From an uncultured Spartobacteria bacterium (GTDB lineage: Bacteria > Verrucomicrobiota > Verrucomicrobiia > Chthoniobacterales > Terrimicrobiaceae), in the NCBI GenBank assembly GCA_937960895.1, contig CALCJD010000015.1:1-64000 (forward strand): 64,000 bases of DNA. Direction: 5' to 3'. The notes below the pieces were generated by a model that did not search any database, was not told the origin of the DNA, and saw only the letters and a program-made list of their open reading frames with translations. Shown here piece by piece: positions 24,865 to 32,450 of the stretch. Each line of letters starts with the position of its first letter. Position 1 is the stretch's first letter. The position numbers were made by a program, and so were the translations under genes.

Positions 24865-26023
24865 CCGACCCGCCGCCGCGCTTTTCTGCGCGACGTTTCT
24901 CAAGCCGGAGATGCTGCATGTTTACCGTCATGTGACGGGTCTGCGCGGATTTCGTCCGGTCGTCCTCACGCAAAAACGGGAGGGTCACTGGCCGGTCGAA
25001 CGCATCGAGGTCATTCCGCGCTCCCCGTGGCGATTCCTCGGGCGCGGACGGGAAAAATCCACCGGCCGTCCCTGGCAGATCACCCCGGGCGAGGCCCGAA
25101 GGATGGTGTCCGTGCTGGAACGCGAAGGCTGCGCGCTGCTGCACGTCTTTTTCGGCAATGTCGCGGTCCATCTGCTGCCGCTGCTGCGCCGCTCCCCGGT
25201 GCCGGTGGTGATTTCGTTCCACGGATCCGACGTGGCCGGCTCGATGGTCTCGCCGGGATATGCCGACGCCGTGCGGGAAATGTTTTCCCTGGCCGCCGCG
25301 GTGCCGTGCCGTTCGGAACAACTGGCGGGCGCGGTGGAACGGCTGGGATGTCCCCGGGAAAAACTCCGCCTGATGCGCACCGTGCTGCCGGAGATTCCCT
25401 TCCGGCAGCGGCACCCTCCCCCGGACGGGGCGTGGAAAATCGTGCAGGCCGCGCGCCTTGTCGCCAAGAAGGGTCTGCCCACCGCGCTGCGGGCCTTTGC
25501 GGAATTTGTCCGGCGGTTCCCCGACGCCACCTTCACCATTGCCGGGGAGGGACCGATGGAGGAGGACCTCCGCCGGTTGGTGCAGGAACTGGGGCTGTCC
25601 GAACGCGTGCGGTTTGCCGGTTTTCTGGAGCAGGACGCGCTGCAGCGGCTGTTCCGCGAATCGCACATCTTCCTGCATCCCAGCGAAACCGCCGGCGGCG
25701 ACGTCGAGGGGGTGCCCAACGCGCTTCTCGAGGCCATGGCCGGCGGACTGCCCGTCGTGGCCACACGTCATGGCGGCATTCCCGAGGTGGTGACCGACGG
25801 CGAGACCGGCCTCCTTTGTGAAGAACGCGACGCCGCCGGTGTCGCGGCCGCCCTGCTGCGGCTGGCGGAATCGCCCGCGTTTTTCGGGGAAATGTCGGCC
25901 CGGGCATCGGCGTCCGTGAAGGACCGGTTTTCCGCGGAACGTCAGATCGCCGCCGTGGAGGAAATCTACACCGCAGCCGTCGCGCGTCCGCCGCGGAGGG
26001 GCCCGTCGCCGGGCGTTTCCTGA
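24854..26023 (+). CDS. GT4-family glycosyltransferase
   Basis: 389 aa, GT-B fold. The N-terminal domain starts with ALFCATFLKPEMLHVYRH; the C-terminal donor-binding domain (about 190-360) contains KIVQAARLVAKKG, FAGFL and the E-x7-E region from HPSETAGGDVEG to ALLEAMAGGLPVVAT, typical of retaining GT4 enzymes that use nucleotide sugars. The frame is open upstream, but sequence before 24854 belongs to the preceding gene in another frame. TTG 24854 places the start just before the first beta strand. Acceptor unknown; a role in surface glycan or glycolipid synthesis is inferred from the family. Confidence 0.82.
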   Translation: MSGNRPAAALFCATFLKPEMLHVYRHVTGLRGFRPVVLTQKREGHWPVERIEVIPRSPWRFLGRGREKSTGRPWQITPGEARRMVSVLEREGCALLHVFFGNVAVHLLPLLRRSPVPVVISFHGSDVAGSMVSPGYADAVREMFSLAAAVPCRSEQLAGAVERLGCPREKLRLMRTVLPEIPFRQRHPPPDGAWKIVQAARLVAKKGLPTALRAFAEFVRRFPDATFTIAGEGPMEEDLRRLVQELGLSERVRFAGFLEQDALQRLFRESHIFLHPSETAGGDVEGVPNALLEAMAGGLPVVATRHGGIPEVVTDGETGLLCEERDAAGVAAALLRLAESPAFFGEMSARASASVKDRFSAERQIAAVEEIYTAAVARPPRRGPSPGVS

Positions 26024-26117
26024 TGCGAAACCCGCTGACCCGGCGCCGGCAGGCAACCAGGCACGTTTCCCTCTTGTCATACGGGCGTCGAATTGCAAGC
26101 CTACCCGGCTGCAAATC

Positions 26118-26585
26118 ATGACGTTGGCCAATCTTTTATCCGCGGAGCTTGTCGTTCCTGACATGAAGGCGCGGGCTCGCTGGGACGCCATCACCGAGCT
26201 CGTGGACCGGCTGGTGGCCCACGGCCGCATCCGCACGGAGGAGCGTGACCAGGTTCTCGAGTCGATTCAGCAGCGCGAGCAGACCATGAGCACGGGCATT
26301 GGTTTCGGCATCGCGATTCCCCACGCCTCGTCGGACAAGGTCGATGAAGTGGTGGCCGCCTTCGGACGCTCCACCACAGGCATCGAGTTTGATTCCCTGG
26401 ACGGACAGCCGGTGTATTTTGTGGTCCTCTTCGTGGTGCCGAAGGACCAGTTCCAGACCCACCTGCGAACGCTGGCCGCCATCGCCAAATTTCTCAACGA
26501 CCGAACGGTCCGGGAGGAGCTCGGCAAGGCGTCGACCGCCGAGCAGATTCTTCAGGTCTTCGAGAGCCGCTCTCCCCGAGGCTGA
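26118..26585 (+). CDS. ptsN: PTS IIA-like nitrogen-regulatory/fructose-type protein
   Basis: 155 aa, a single EIIA domain of the mannitol/fructose/Ntr type. The phosphorylatable His is H69 in GIAIPHASSD, preceded by the usual ERE..STGIG segment. No sugar-transport EIIB/EIIC domain is nearby, so a regulatory PtsN-like role is more likely than transport. The stop shares one base with the argS start (TGATG), which implies coupling. Confidence 0.85.
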   Translation: MTLANLLSAELVVPDMKARARWDAITELVDRLVAHGRIRTEERDQVLESIQQREQTMSTGIGFGIAIPHASSDKVDEVVAAFGRSTTGIEFDSLDGQPVYFVVLFVVPKDQFQTHLRTLAAIAKFLNDRTVREELGKASTAEQILQVFESRSPRG

Positions 26586-28342
26586 TGGCAACCCTGCGCG
26601 AACTTTTCGCGGAACGCCTCAGCCGTGCGCTGGGGGACAGGTTCCCCGACGTCAAACCGGAGGTCGTTCCGACCGCCGACGCCCGTCATGGCGACTACCA
26701 GAGCAACGTGGCCATGCTGCTGGCCAAAAAGGCCGGCGTCGCCCCGCGGGCGCTCGCCCAGGAGATTGTCGACGCGCTGGAAGTGTCCGATCTGGCCGAG
26801 CCGCCGCAGATTGCGGGTCCCGGATTTCTGAATTTCCGCCTGCGTCCGGAATTTCTCGCCCGCCGCACGCGCGAGCTTCTGGACGATCCGAAACTCGGCG
26901 CCGGCCTCACCGGCCGCGCAAAAAAAATGGTCATCGACTTCAGTTCGCCCAACGTCGCGAAGTCGATGCACGTCGGACACATCCGCTCAACCATTCTCGG
27001 TGACGCCATTTCCCGCATCGCGGAATTCCTCGGCCACGACGTCGTCCGCGACAACCACATCGGCGACTGGGGCACGCAGTTTGGCATGCTCCTGGTGGGG
27101 TGGAAGACCGACCTCAACCGCGAGGCGCTGGCCGCCGAACCCATCGCGGAAATGGAGCGGCTCTACAAAAAGATCAGCGCGCTCTGCAAGGAGGACGAAT
27201 CCGTCCAGCAGGCCGCCCGCGCCGAACTGGTGAAACTGCAGTCCGGCGACGGGGAAAACCTCGCCATCTGGAAGGAAATGATCCGGCTGTCGCAGACGCA
27301 GTTCGACAGCATCTACCAACGCCTGGGTGTCCGCTTTGACGTCACCCTCGGCGAAAGCTTTTACAACCCGTGGCTGAAGGGCGTCGTGGCCGACCTCGTG
27401 GCCCGCGGCATCGCCCGCGAAAGCGACGGCGCGATTTGTGTGTTCTCCGACGGCTCCCTGCCGGACAAGGACGATCCGTTCCGCGTCCAGCGGCAGGGCG
27501 AGTGGGTCGACATTCCCGCCATCGTGCAAAAGGAGGACGGCGCGGCCAACTACACCACCACCGACCTCGCCACACTGCAATACCGCCTGGAAAAATGGGC
27601 GCCGGACGAAATCGTCTACGTCACCGACGGCCGCCAGCAGCTCCACTTCCGCCAGCTCTTCGCCATCTTCCGCCGCTGGAAGGGCGAAGCCGCCTCGCGG
27701 GTCCGGCTCGCGCACGTCTGGTTCGGCACCATCCTGGGCGAGGACAACAAACCGTTCAAAACGCGCAGCGGCGAAACCATCAAGCTCAAGGATCTTCTCG
27801 ACGAGGCGGAAAAACGCGCCTTCGATCTGGTGCGGGGGAAAAACCCCGACCTCGGGGAATCCGAGTGCCGCGAGATCGCGCGCATCGTCGGCCTGGGCGC
27901 CATCAAATACGCCGACCTTCTGCCCGCGCGCCAGAGCGACTACGTGTTCTCCTGGGACCGCATGCTCAGCTTCAACGGCAACACCGCGCCGTATCTGCAA
28001 TACAGCTCGGTGCGCATCCGCTCCATTTTCCGCAAGCTCGACGGACCGTTCACCCCGCCGGAAACGCTGACCCTCACCGAACCGGCCGAAATTGCGCTGG
28101 CGAAAAAGCTGCTGCAGTTCGGCGAAACCGTGCCGCTCGTGCTGGAGGAATTCCGTCCGAACCTCCTGGCCAACTACCTCTACGAACTCGCCGGCATGTT
28201 CCACAGCTTCTTTGAAGCCTGTCCGGTGCTGAAATCCGAAGAACCCGTGCGTTCCTCGCGCCTCGTGCTCTGCGAACTCGCCGCCCGCACCATCAACCGC
28301 GGTCTCGGCCTCCTCGGCATCGAGTGCCCGGAGAAGATGTGA
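26585..28342 (+). CDS. argS: Arginyl-tRNA synthetase
   Basis: 585 aa, class I enzyme. Order: N-terminal Add1 domain (about 1-90), catalytic core with SSPNVAKSMHVGHIRSTILG (HIGH variant HVGH), IGDWGTQFG, FKTRSGETIKLKDLLDEA in the position of KMSKS, and an anticodon-binding DALR domain at the C-terminus (YLYELAGMFHSFFEACPV and the closing CRxTINxGLxLLGIE-type block). It charges tRNA-Arg. Intact and of normal length. Confidence 0.97.
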   Translation: MATLRELFAERLSRALGDRFPDVKPEVVPTADARHGDYQSNVAMLLAKKAGVAPRALAQEIVDALEVSDLAEPPQIAGPGFLNFRLRPEFLARRTRELLDDPKLGAGLTGRAKKMVIDFSSPNVAKSMHVGHIRSTILGDAISRIAEFLGHDVVRDNHIGDWGTQFGMLLVGWKTDLNREALAAEPIAEMERLYKKISALCKEDESVQQAARAELVKLQSGDGENLAIWKEMIRLSQTQFDSIYQRLGVRFDVTLGESFYNPWLKGVVADLVARGIARESDGAICVFSDGSLPDKDDPFRVQRQGEWVDIPAIVQKEDGAANYTTTDLATLQYRLEKWAPDEIVYVTDGRQQLHFRQLFAIFRRWKGEAASRVRLAHVWFGTILGEDNKPFKTRSGETIKLKDLLDEAEKRAFDLVRGKNPDLGESECREIARIVGLGAIKYADLLPARQSDYVFSWDRMLSFNGNTAPYLQYSSVRIRSIFRKLDGPFTPPETLTLTEPAEIALAKKLLQFGETVPLVLEEFRPNLLANYLYELAGMFHSFFEACPVLKSEEPVRSSRLVLCELAARTINRGLGLLGIECPEKM

Positions 28343-28369
28343 GGGGGGAGCCGCGGGCCGGCTTCATTC

Positions 28370-28390
28370 GGACAACCTCCGGCTTGTCCC
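28370..28390. repeat. Palindromic intergenic repeat copy
   Basis: GGACAACCTCCGGCTTGTCC with GGACAA/TTGTCC arms, identical to the core of the copy at 59151-59175. It lies 28 bp after the argS stop. Confidence 0.6.
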
Positions 28391-28482
28391 AAATTTTCCT
28401 TGGCCGCCAAACCCAGGGCGTCGGCAAACGGGCAGCACACGCGACCGTTCACACACGCCTCCCGGCCCCGGGCCCTCGGCCC

Positions 28483-28511
28483 TTGCGACGCACCTCGCGG
28501 AACGCTAGGCT
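28483..28511 (+). promoter_or_regulatory. Candidate leaderless-type promoter of the 28518 gene
   Basis: TTGCGA (28483-28488), a 17-base spacer and TAGGCT (28506-28511), only 6 bases before ATG 28518. The same -10 hexamer and spacing occur before the aminopeptidase gene at 59126. Confidence 0.45.
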
Positions 28512-28517
28512 GCGCCC

Positions 28518-29279
28518 ATGCGGCTTGCCATTGCTTCGCTTCTTCTTTCCGTGACTCTTGCTTCGGCGGGGTCGATCCGGCTTACCGACGCCCAGGCTCT
28601 CGAGATCGGGAAGCGGATCTGGAAAAACGAATGCGCGGGAACGGTCAACGGCCTCACCTCCTGGAACGCCGGGGAGGATTTTGGATCCTTTGGCATCGGA
28701 CACTTCATCTGGTATCCCGCCGGGGAAAAGGGCCCCTTCGAGGAAAGTTTCCCCGCCCTGATCCGCTTTCTCAAAAAGCACAATGTCCGCGTGCCGTCCT
28801 GGATGGAGGGTCCGTGTCCCTGGCAGAACCGCGCACAATTCCAGGCCGCCTTTGATTCCCCGCGGATGGTGCAACTTCGGTCCCTGCTGAAGGACACCAT
28901 TGCCCTGCAGGCCCGTTTCGCCGCCGAACGACTCGAGCAGGCCCTGCCCCGGATGCTCGCCGCCGCGCCGGCCTCCGAACGCGAAAAAATCCGCGCCAAT
29001 TTCCACCGCGTCGCCGCCCAGCCGCTCGGACCCTATGCCCTGATGGATTATGTGAACTTCAAGGGCGAAGGGACCAAGGCCACCGAGCGATACAAAGGCC
29101 AGGGCTGGGGCCTCCTCCAGGTGCTCGCCGCCATGCCCACCTCCGGCCCGGCGCTGCCCGCCTTTTCCAAAGCCGCCGACCAGGTGCTCACCCAACGCGT
29201 CAAAAACTCCCCCCCCGAACGCAATGAGGCCCGCTGGCTGCCCGGCTGGCGGAACCGGGTGTATACGTATTCGACTTGA
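28518..29279 (+). CDS. Secreted protein with possible lysozyme-like domain
   Basis: 253 aa with a signal peptide (LAIASLLLSVTLASA). Residues about 35-75 read KRIWKNECAG, TSWNAGEDFGSFGIGHFIWYP; a Glu in an NECAG helix followed by a short beta region with GIGHF resembles the catalytic layout of lysozyme-superfamily hydrolases. Residues 170-250 contain LMDYVNFKGEG and end in RNRVYTYS. Periplasmic or secreted peptidoglycan or polysaccharide hydrolase activity is only a suggestion. I do not recognise a named family. Confidence 0.6.
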   Translation: MRLAIASLLLSVTLASAGSIRLTDAQALEIGKRIWKNECAGTVNGLTSWNAGEDFGSFGIGHFIWYPAGEKGPFEESFPALIRFLKKHNVRVPSWMEGPCPWQNRAQFQAAFDSPRMVQLRSLLKDTIALQARFAAERLEQALPRMLAAAPASEREKIRANFHRVAAQPLGPYALMDYVNFKGEGTKATERYKGQGWGLLQVLAAMPTSGPALPAFSKAADQVLTQRVKNSPPERNEARWLPGWRNRVYTYST

Positions 29280-29382
29280 AGGGGCATTTCAGCGTTGCCG
29301 CTTTCCTCCGAAGCTTTCCTCCCCGGAGGGTCGTGAGTTAGAGTTTTCCGAACCCTTTCCGCCGCTTTCGCGGGCTGCCGCC

Positions 29383-31131
29383 ATGACCACCGAAGAAATC
29401 GCCGACATTTTCGAACGCATCGCCCGTCTGCTGGAGCTCAAGGGGGAGAATCCCTTCAAAGTCCGCGCCTACACCAACGCGGCGCGCGCCCTGGAAACGC
29501 TCAGTGAGGATCTGGGCAAGCTGGTCGAAGAGGGACGCCTCGAGGAGGTCGACGGCATCGGCAAGGCCATCGCGGAAAAAATCACAACCCTCGTCCGCAC
29601 CGGACGCCTCGAATATTACGACAAGCTGCGCGGGGAATTTCCGCCGGAGATTTTCCAGCTCTTTGAACTCCAGGGACTCGGTGCGAAAAAGATCAAGGTC
29701 CTCTACGACCAGCTTGGGGTCGGTTCGCTCGCCAAACTCGAGCGCGCCCTGGACTCCGGTGAGGTGGCCCGGTTGCCCGGCTTCGGGGAAAAAACCGCAG
29801 CCAACATCCGCAAGGCCATCGAGCAGCACAAAAAGAGCGCCGGACAGTTCCGCATCGGGGACGTGACCGCCCTCGCCGAAAGCCTTCTCGACGACCTCCG
29901 CAGTCACCCCCATGTCACCTACGCGCAGATCGCCGGCAGCTACCGGCGCAAAAAGGAAATCGTGCGCGACCTGGATTTCATCGTCGCCACCCGCAAACCG
30001 GCCGAGGTGTCCGGGGATTTCGCCGGTCATCCGCTTGTGGAAAGCGTCCTGGCCCGCGGCGACACCAAGACGAGTGTCATTTTGAAAAGCGGCATCCAGT
30101 GCGATCTGCGCGTGGTCACCAGCGCGGAATATCCGTTTGCGCTCAACTATTTCACCGGCAGCAAGGAGCACAACGTGCGCATGCGCTCGCGCGCGCTGGA
30201 ACGCGGCTGGTCGCTCAACGAATACCGCTTCAGCGCGGCCGAGGGACGCAAACTCAGGGAACCGCTGCCCGAGGTTCACAGCGAACAGGACATTTACCGC
30301 GCCCTCGGCCTGGACTACATCGAGCCGGAATTGCGCGAGGACCGCGGGGAACTCACCGCGGCGGAAAACCATGAGCTGCCCGCCCTCATCGAATGGCAGA
30401 ACCTCCGCGGCACGTTTCACAATCACACCACCGCCAGCGACGGCCGCGCCTCCCTCGAGGACATGGCGGCCGCCGCGCAGGAACTCGGCATGCAATACCT
30501 CGGCATCGCCGACCACAGCAAAAGCTCCTTTCAGGCCAACGGACTCGACGAGCGCCGGCTCCTGGACCAGGTCGCCCGAATCCGCGAACTCAACGCCGGC
30601 TTCGAGGGCTTCCGCCTCTTTGCGGGCGTCGAGTGCGACATCCGCAAGGACGGCTCACTGGATTTCTCCGACGAGATCCTCGGCCAGCTCGACTACGTGG
30701 TGGCTTCGGTCCACGCCTCGTTCACGTTGAGTGAAGCCGAAATGACCGACCGCATCATCCGGGCCATCTCAAATCCGCATGTCACCATGCTCGGACACCT
30801 GACCGGCCGCCTTCTGCTTTCCCGAGAACCCTACAAGGTCAACGTTCCGGCGGTGATCGACGCCGCCGCGGAAACGGGCACCATCATCGAACTCAACGCC
30901 AACCCGCGCCGCCTCGACATGGACTGGCGCTGGTGGCCGCTGGCGAAGGAAAAGGGCGTGAAGTGCGCCATCAATCCCGACGCCCATTCCACCTCCGGCC
31001 TCCAGGACCTCATCTTCGGGATCAACGCCGCCCGCAAGGGCTGGCTCACCCGCCACGACGTCATCAACACCCTGCCGCTCGGAAAAATCGAAAAGGAAAT
31101 CGGGAAAAAGAGGGCGAAGGGCGGGAAATAA
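29383..31131 (+). CDS. polX: DNA polymerase/3'-5' exonuclease PolX
   Basis: 582 aa, the usual bacterial PolX size. Order: helix-hairpin-helix region (GIGKAIAEKI; LPGFGEKTAANI), polymerase beta-like palm with AGSYRRKKEIVRDLDFIVA (two catalytic Asp) and CDLRVV (third Asp), and a C-terminal PHP domain beginning GTFHNHTTASDG with later GVECDI, VASVH and INPDAHS metal ligands. It fills short gaps in base-excision repair and proofreads with the PHP nuclease. ATG 29383 starts exactly at the family N-terminus TTEEIADIFERI. Confidence 0.95.
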   Translation: MTTEEIADIFERIARLLELKGENPFKVRAYTNAARALETLSEDLGKLVEEGRLEEVDGIGKAIAEKITTLVRTGRLEYYDKLRGEFPPEIFQLFELQGLGAKKIKVLYDQLGVGSLAKLERALDSGEVARLPGFGEKTAANIRKAIEQHKKSAGQFRIGDVTALAESLLDDLRSHPHVTYAQIAGSYRRKKEIVRDLDFIVATRKPAEVSGDFAGHPLVESVLARGDTKTSVILKSGIQCDLRVVTSAEYPFALNYFTGSKEHNVRMRSRALERGWSLNEYRFSAAEGRKLREPLPEVHSEQDIYRALGLDYIEPELREDRGELTAAENHELPALIEWQNLRGTFHNHTTASDGRASLEDMAAAAQELGMQYLGIADHSKSSFQANGLDERRLLDQVARIRELNAGFEGFRLFAGVECDIRKDGSLDFSDEILGQLDYVVASVHASFTLSEAEMTDRIIRAISNPHVTMLGHLTGRLLLSREPYKVNVPAVIDAAAETGTIIELNANPRRLDMDWRWWPLAKEKGVKCAINPDAHSTSGLQDLIFGINAARKGWLTRHDVINTLPLGKIEKEIGKKRAKGGK

Positions 31132-31155
31132 GACCGGACCTCCGGAAGCTGTCAG

Positions 31156-31180
31156 GGAGGGGCAAGCACCGGCCTGTCCC
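31156..31180. repeat. Diverged palindromic intergenic repeat copy
   Basis: A 25-base relative of the 59151-59175 repeat, matching at about 20 positions; the central CACCGGC and outer GGAGGG/TGTCCC are kept. It sits between polX and the PEP-CTERM remnant. Confidence 0.4.
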
Positions 31181-31198
31181 CTTCCCCCCAAGCGAATC

Positions 31199-31665
31199 TC
31201 ACTTTCTCCGGCGACGGATGCCCAGAAGGGCGAGGCCGGTCAGACCGAAAAGCGTCAGCGCGCCCGGTTCCGGCACCGCGTAATAGGTCAGCACAACATC
31301 CCCGTTCACCGAGCTCAGAAGAAACTCCGCATCGGGATTGATGTCCGCGAGCAACACGCCATTGGCGTCAAACCATCCGGACGCCGGGCTCAGGACAAAC
31401 TGGCCGGAGAGAAGCCCGCCCCCGGTGTTGTCGATGAGGGTCCACGAATGGTTCGAACTCCAGAAATCGTCCGTCCAGCGAAGTGGAGTCGGTGACAATC
31501 AGTTTTCCTCCGTAGGCACCGTTGGCATTGCCAAATCGGAATCCAAGGAGGTTGTATTCCCGTCGGAACCAAAAGTGTAAGTCCCGGAAAAGGGAACTTG
31601 GGCAACGAGTGGAGCCGCCGATAAAAAGCGGACAGAAGAGGGAGGGCGGAAAGGCGGGTTTTCAT
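31199..31665 (-). pseudogene. PEP-CTERM-type secreted protein, frameshifted
   Basis: The last 99 residues are in one open frame and end in the PEP-CTERM signal AVPEPGALTLFGLTGLALLG followed by IRRRRK. Upstream, the coding signal is split over frames: a signal peptide from ATG 31665 (KTRLSALPLLSAF), then LSAAPLVAQVPFSGTYTF, then GFRFGNANGAYGGKLIV, then RWTDDFWSSNHSW. The breaks fall near a T5 run (31621-31627, read on the minus strand), a GGG run near 31559-31561 and a TT near 31480. Restoring one base at each of the first two and removing one at the third joins all pieces. The intact protein would be an exported, sorted surface protein of about 155 residues. Confidence 0.65.
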
Positions 31666-31712
31666 GGGTCCCGCGTTTTTGGGGAGGTTAAAGCAATTTT
31701 TTGCCCAAAAAT

Positions 31713-32450
31713 TCAGTAGTTTTCGAAAATCCTTTTAAAATGGGGGCTGCCGTCAGGTTTTAGGAAAAAGATCAACATGGCATTTCGGAAAGCACTCTCC
31801 TGCCGCATAAGAATCGGGATCGACGACTCTTCAATTTCCGCGACGTATTCGGTGACAGGTTTTTGCCCCTTAAGAGAATGTTCCTCCCCCGGCAGAAGCG
31901 TCACCTTCCCGTTTGGCCCGGTGAACGTCAGCGACTTTCCCGGCATACCATTGATAACCCTCAGACGAACCGCCGAAGGCAGATCCTCCTTTTCGTGCGG
32001 ATAAACCCGAAAGAGCACATTGGGAGGATAGGGTTTTTCTGGCGGAGGGGGAGGAGGACCCGGCTGCCGCAAGGTTCCCGGAGGAACATTCACATCGAAG
32101 TCTCCCAACAGAACAAGCGACTGAATGGCGTTGGGCTGAAATTCGATTTCCTTTGATTCCGCCACAACGGAGGTGGCTTTGTTCTCCGCCTCAAATTTTA
32201 CCTTCAAGGACTTGATCGATCCATCGTTCGTAAACAAGCCCTGCGGAAAGTCCGGGTAGAGCTTCTCTCCGTTCAAGCTCAGAGCAATCGACTCAACACT
32301 CGTGCCATTGACAATCTGAACGCGGGTCGTTGCGTCGTCCCCGGGCTCGGAGGACTGCGCGCGGACGCTTAGCGAAGCCACCCATACAAACACTCCCGCG
32401 GACCAAAGCGCCTTTCGAAGACCGCGCATGCCTGTCAAGTTCACTCTCAT
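31713..32450 (-). CDS. Secreted protein linked to the pseudopilin cassette, unknown function
   Basis: 245 aa. Signal peptide (KALWSAGVFVWVASLSVRAQ), a Pro-rich hinge (PGPPPPPPEKPYPP near 130-143) separating two beta-rich halves, each beginning with a VQIVNGT / LRVINGM strand, so it may be a tandem of two similar domains. It begins with an ATGA overlap at the end of the cassette A gene, so it is the fifth gene of that operon. No known family recognised; a periplasmic or outer-membrane partner of the pseudopilin assembly is inferred from position only. Confidence 0.6.
   Translation of the reverse strand: MRVNLTGMRGLRKALWSAGVFVWVASLSVRAQSSEPGDDATTRVQIVNGTSVESIALSLNGEKLYPDFPQGLFTNDGSIKSLKVKFEAENKATSVVAESKEIEFQPNAIQSLVLLGDFDVNVPPGTLRQPGPPPPPPEKPYPPNVLFRVYPHEKEDLPSAVRLRVINGMPGKSLTFTGPNGKVTLLPGEEHSLKGQKPVTEYVAEIEESSIPILMRQESAFRNAMLIFFLKPDGSPHFKRIFENY

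Noticed and set aside
23047..24903. Minus-strand open frame opposite rarA
   Set aside because: Antisense shadow of a gene with full AAA+ motifs; no family resemblance in the minus-strand product.
31445..31465. tRNA-like GGTTCGAAC stretch
   Set aside because: No acceptor stem or anticodon arm can be formed around it; it lies in the PEP-CTERM remnant.
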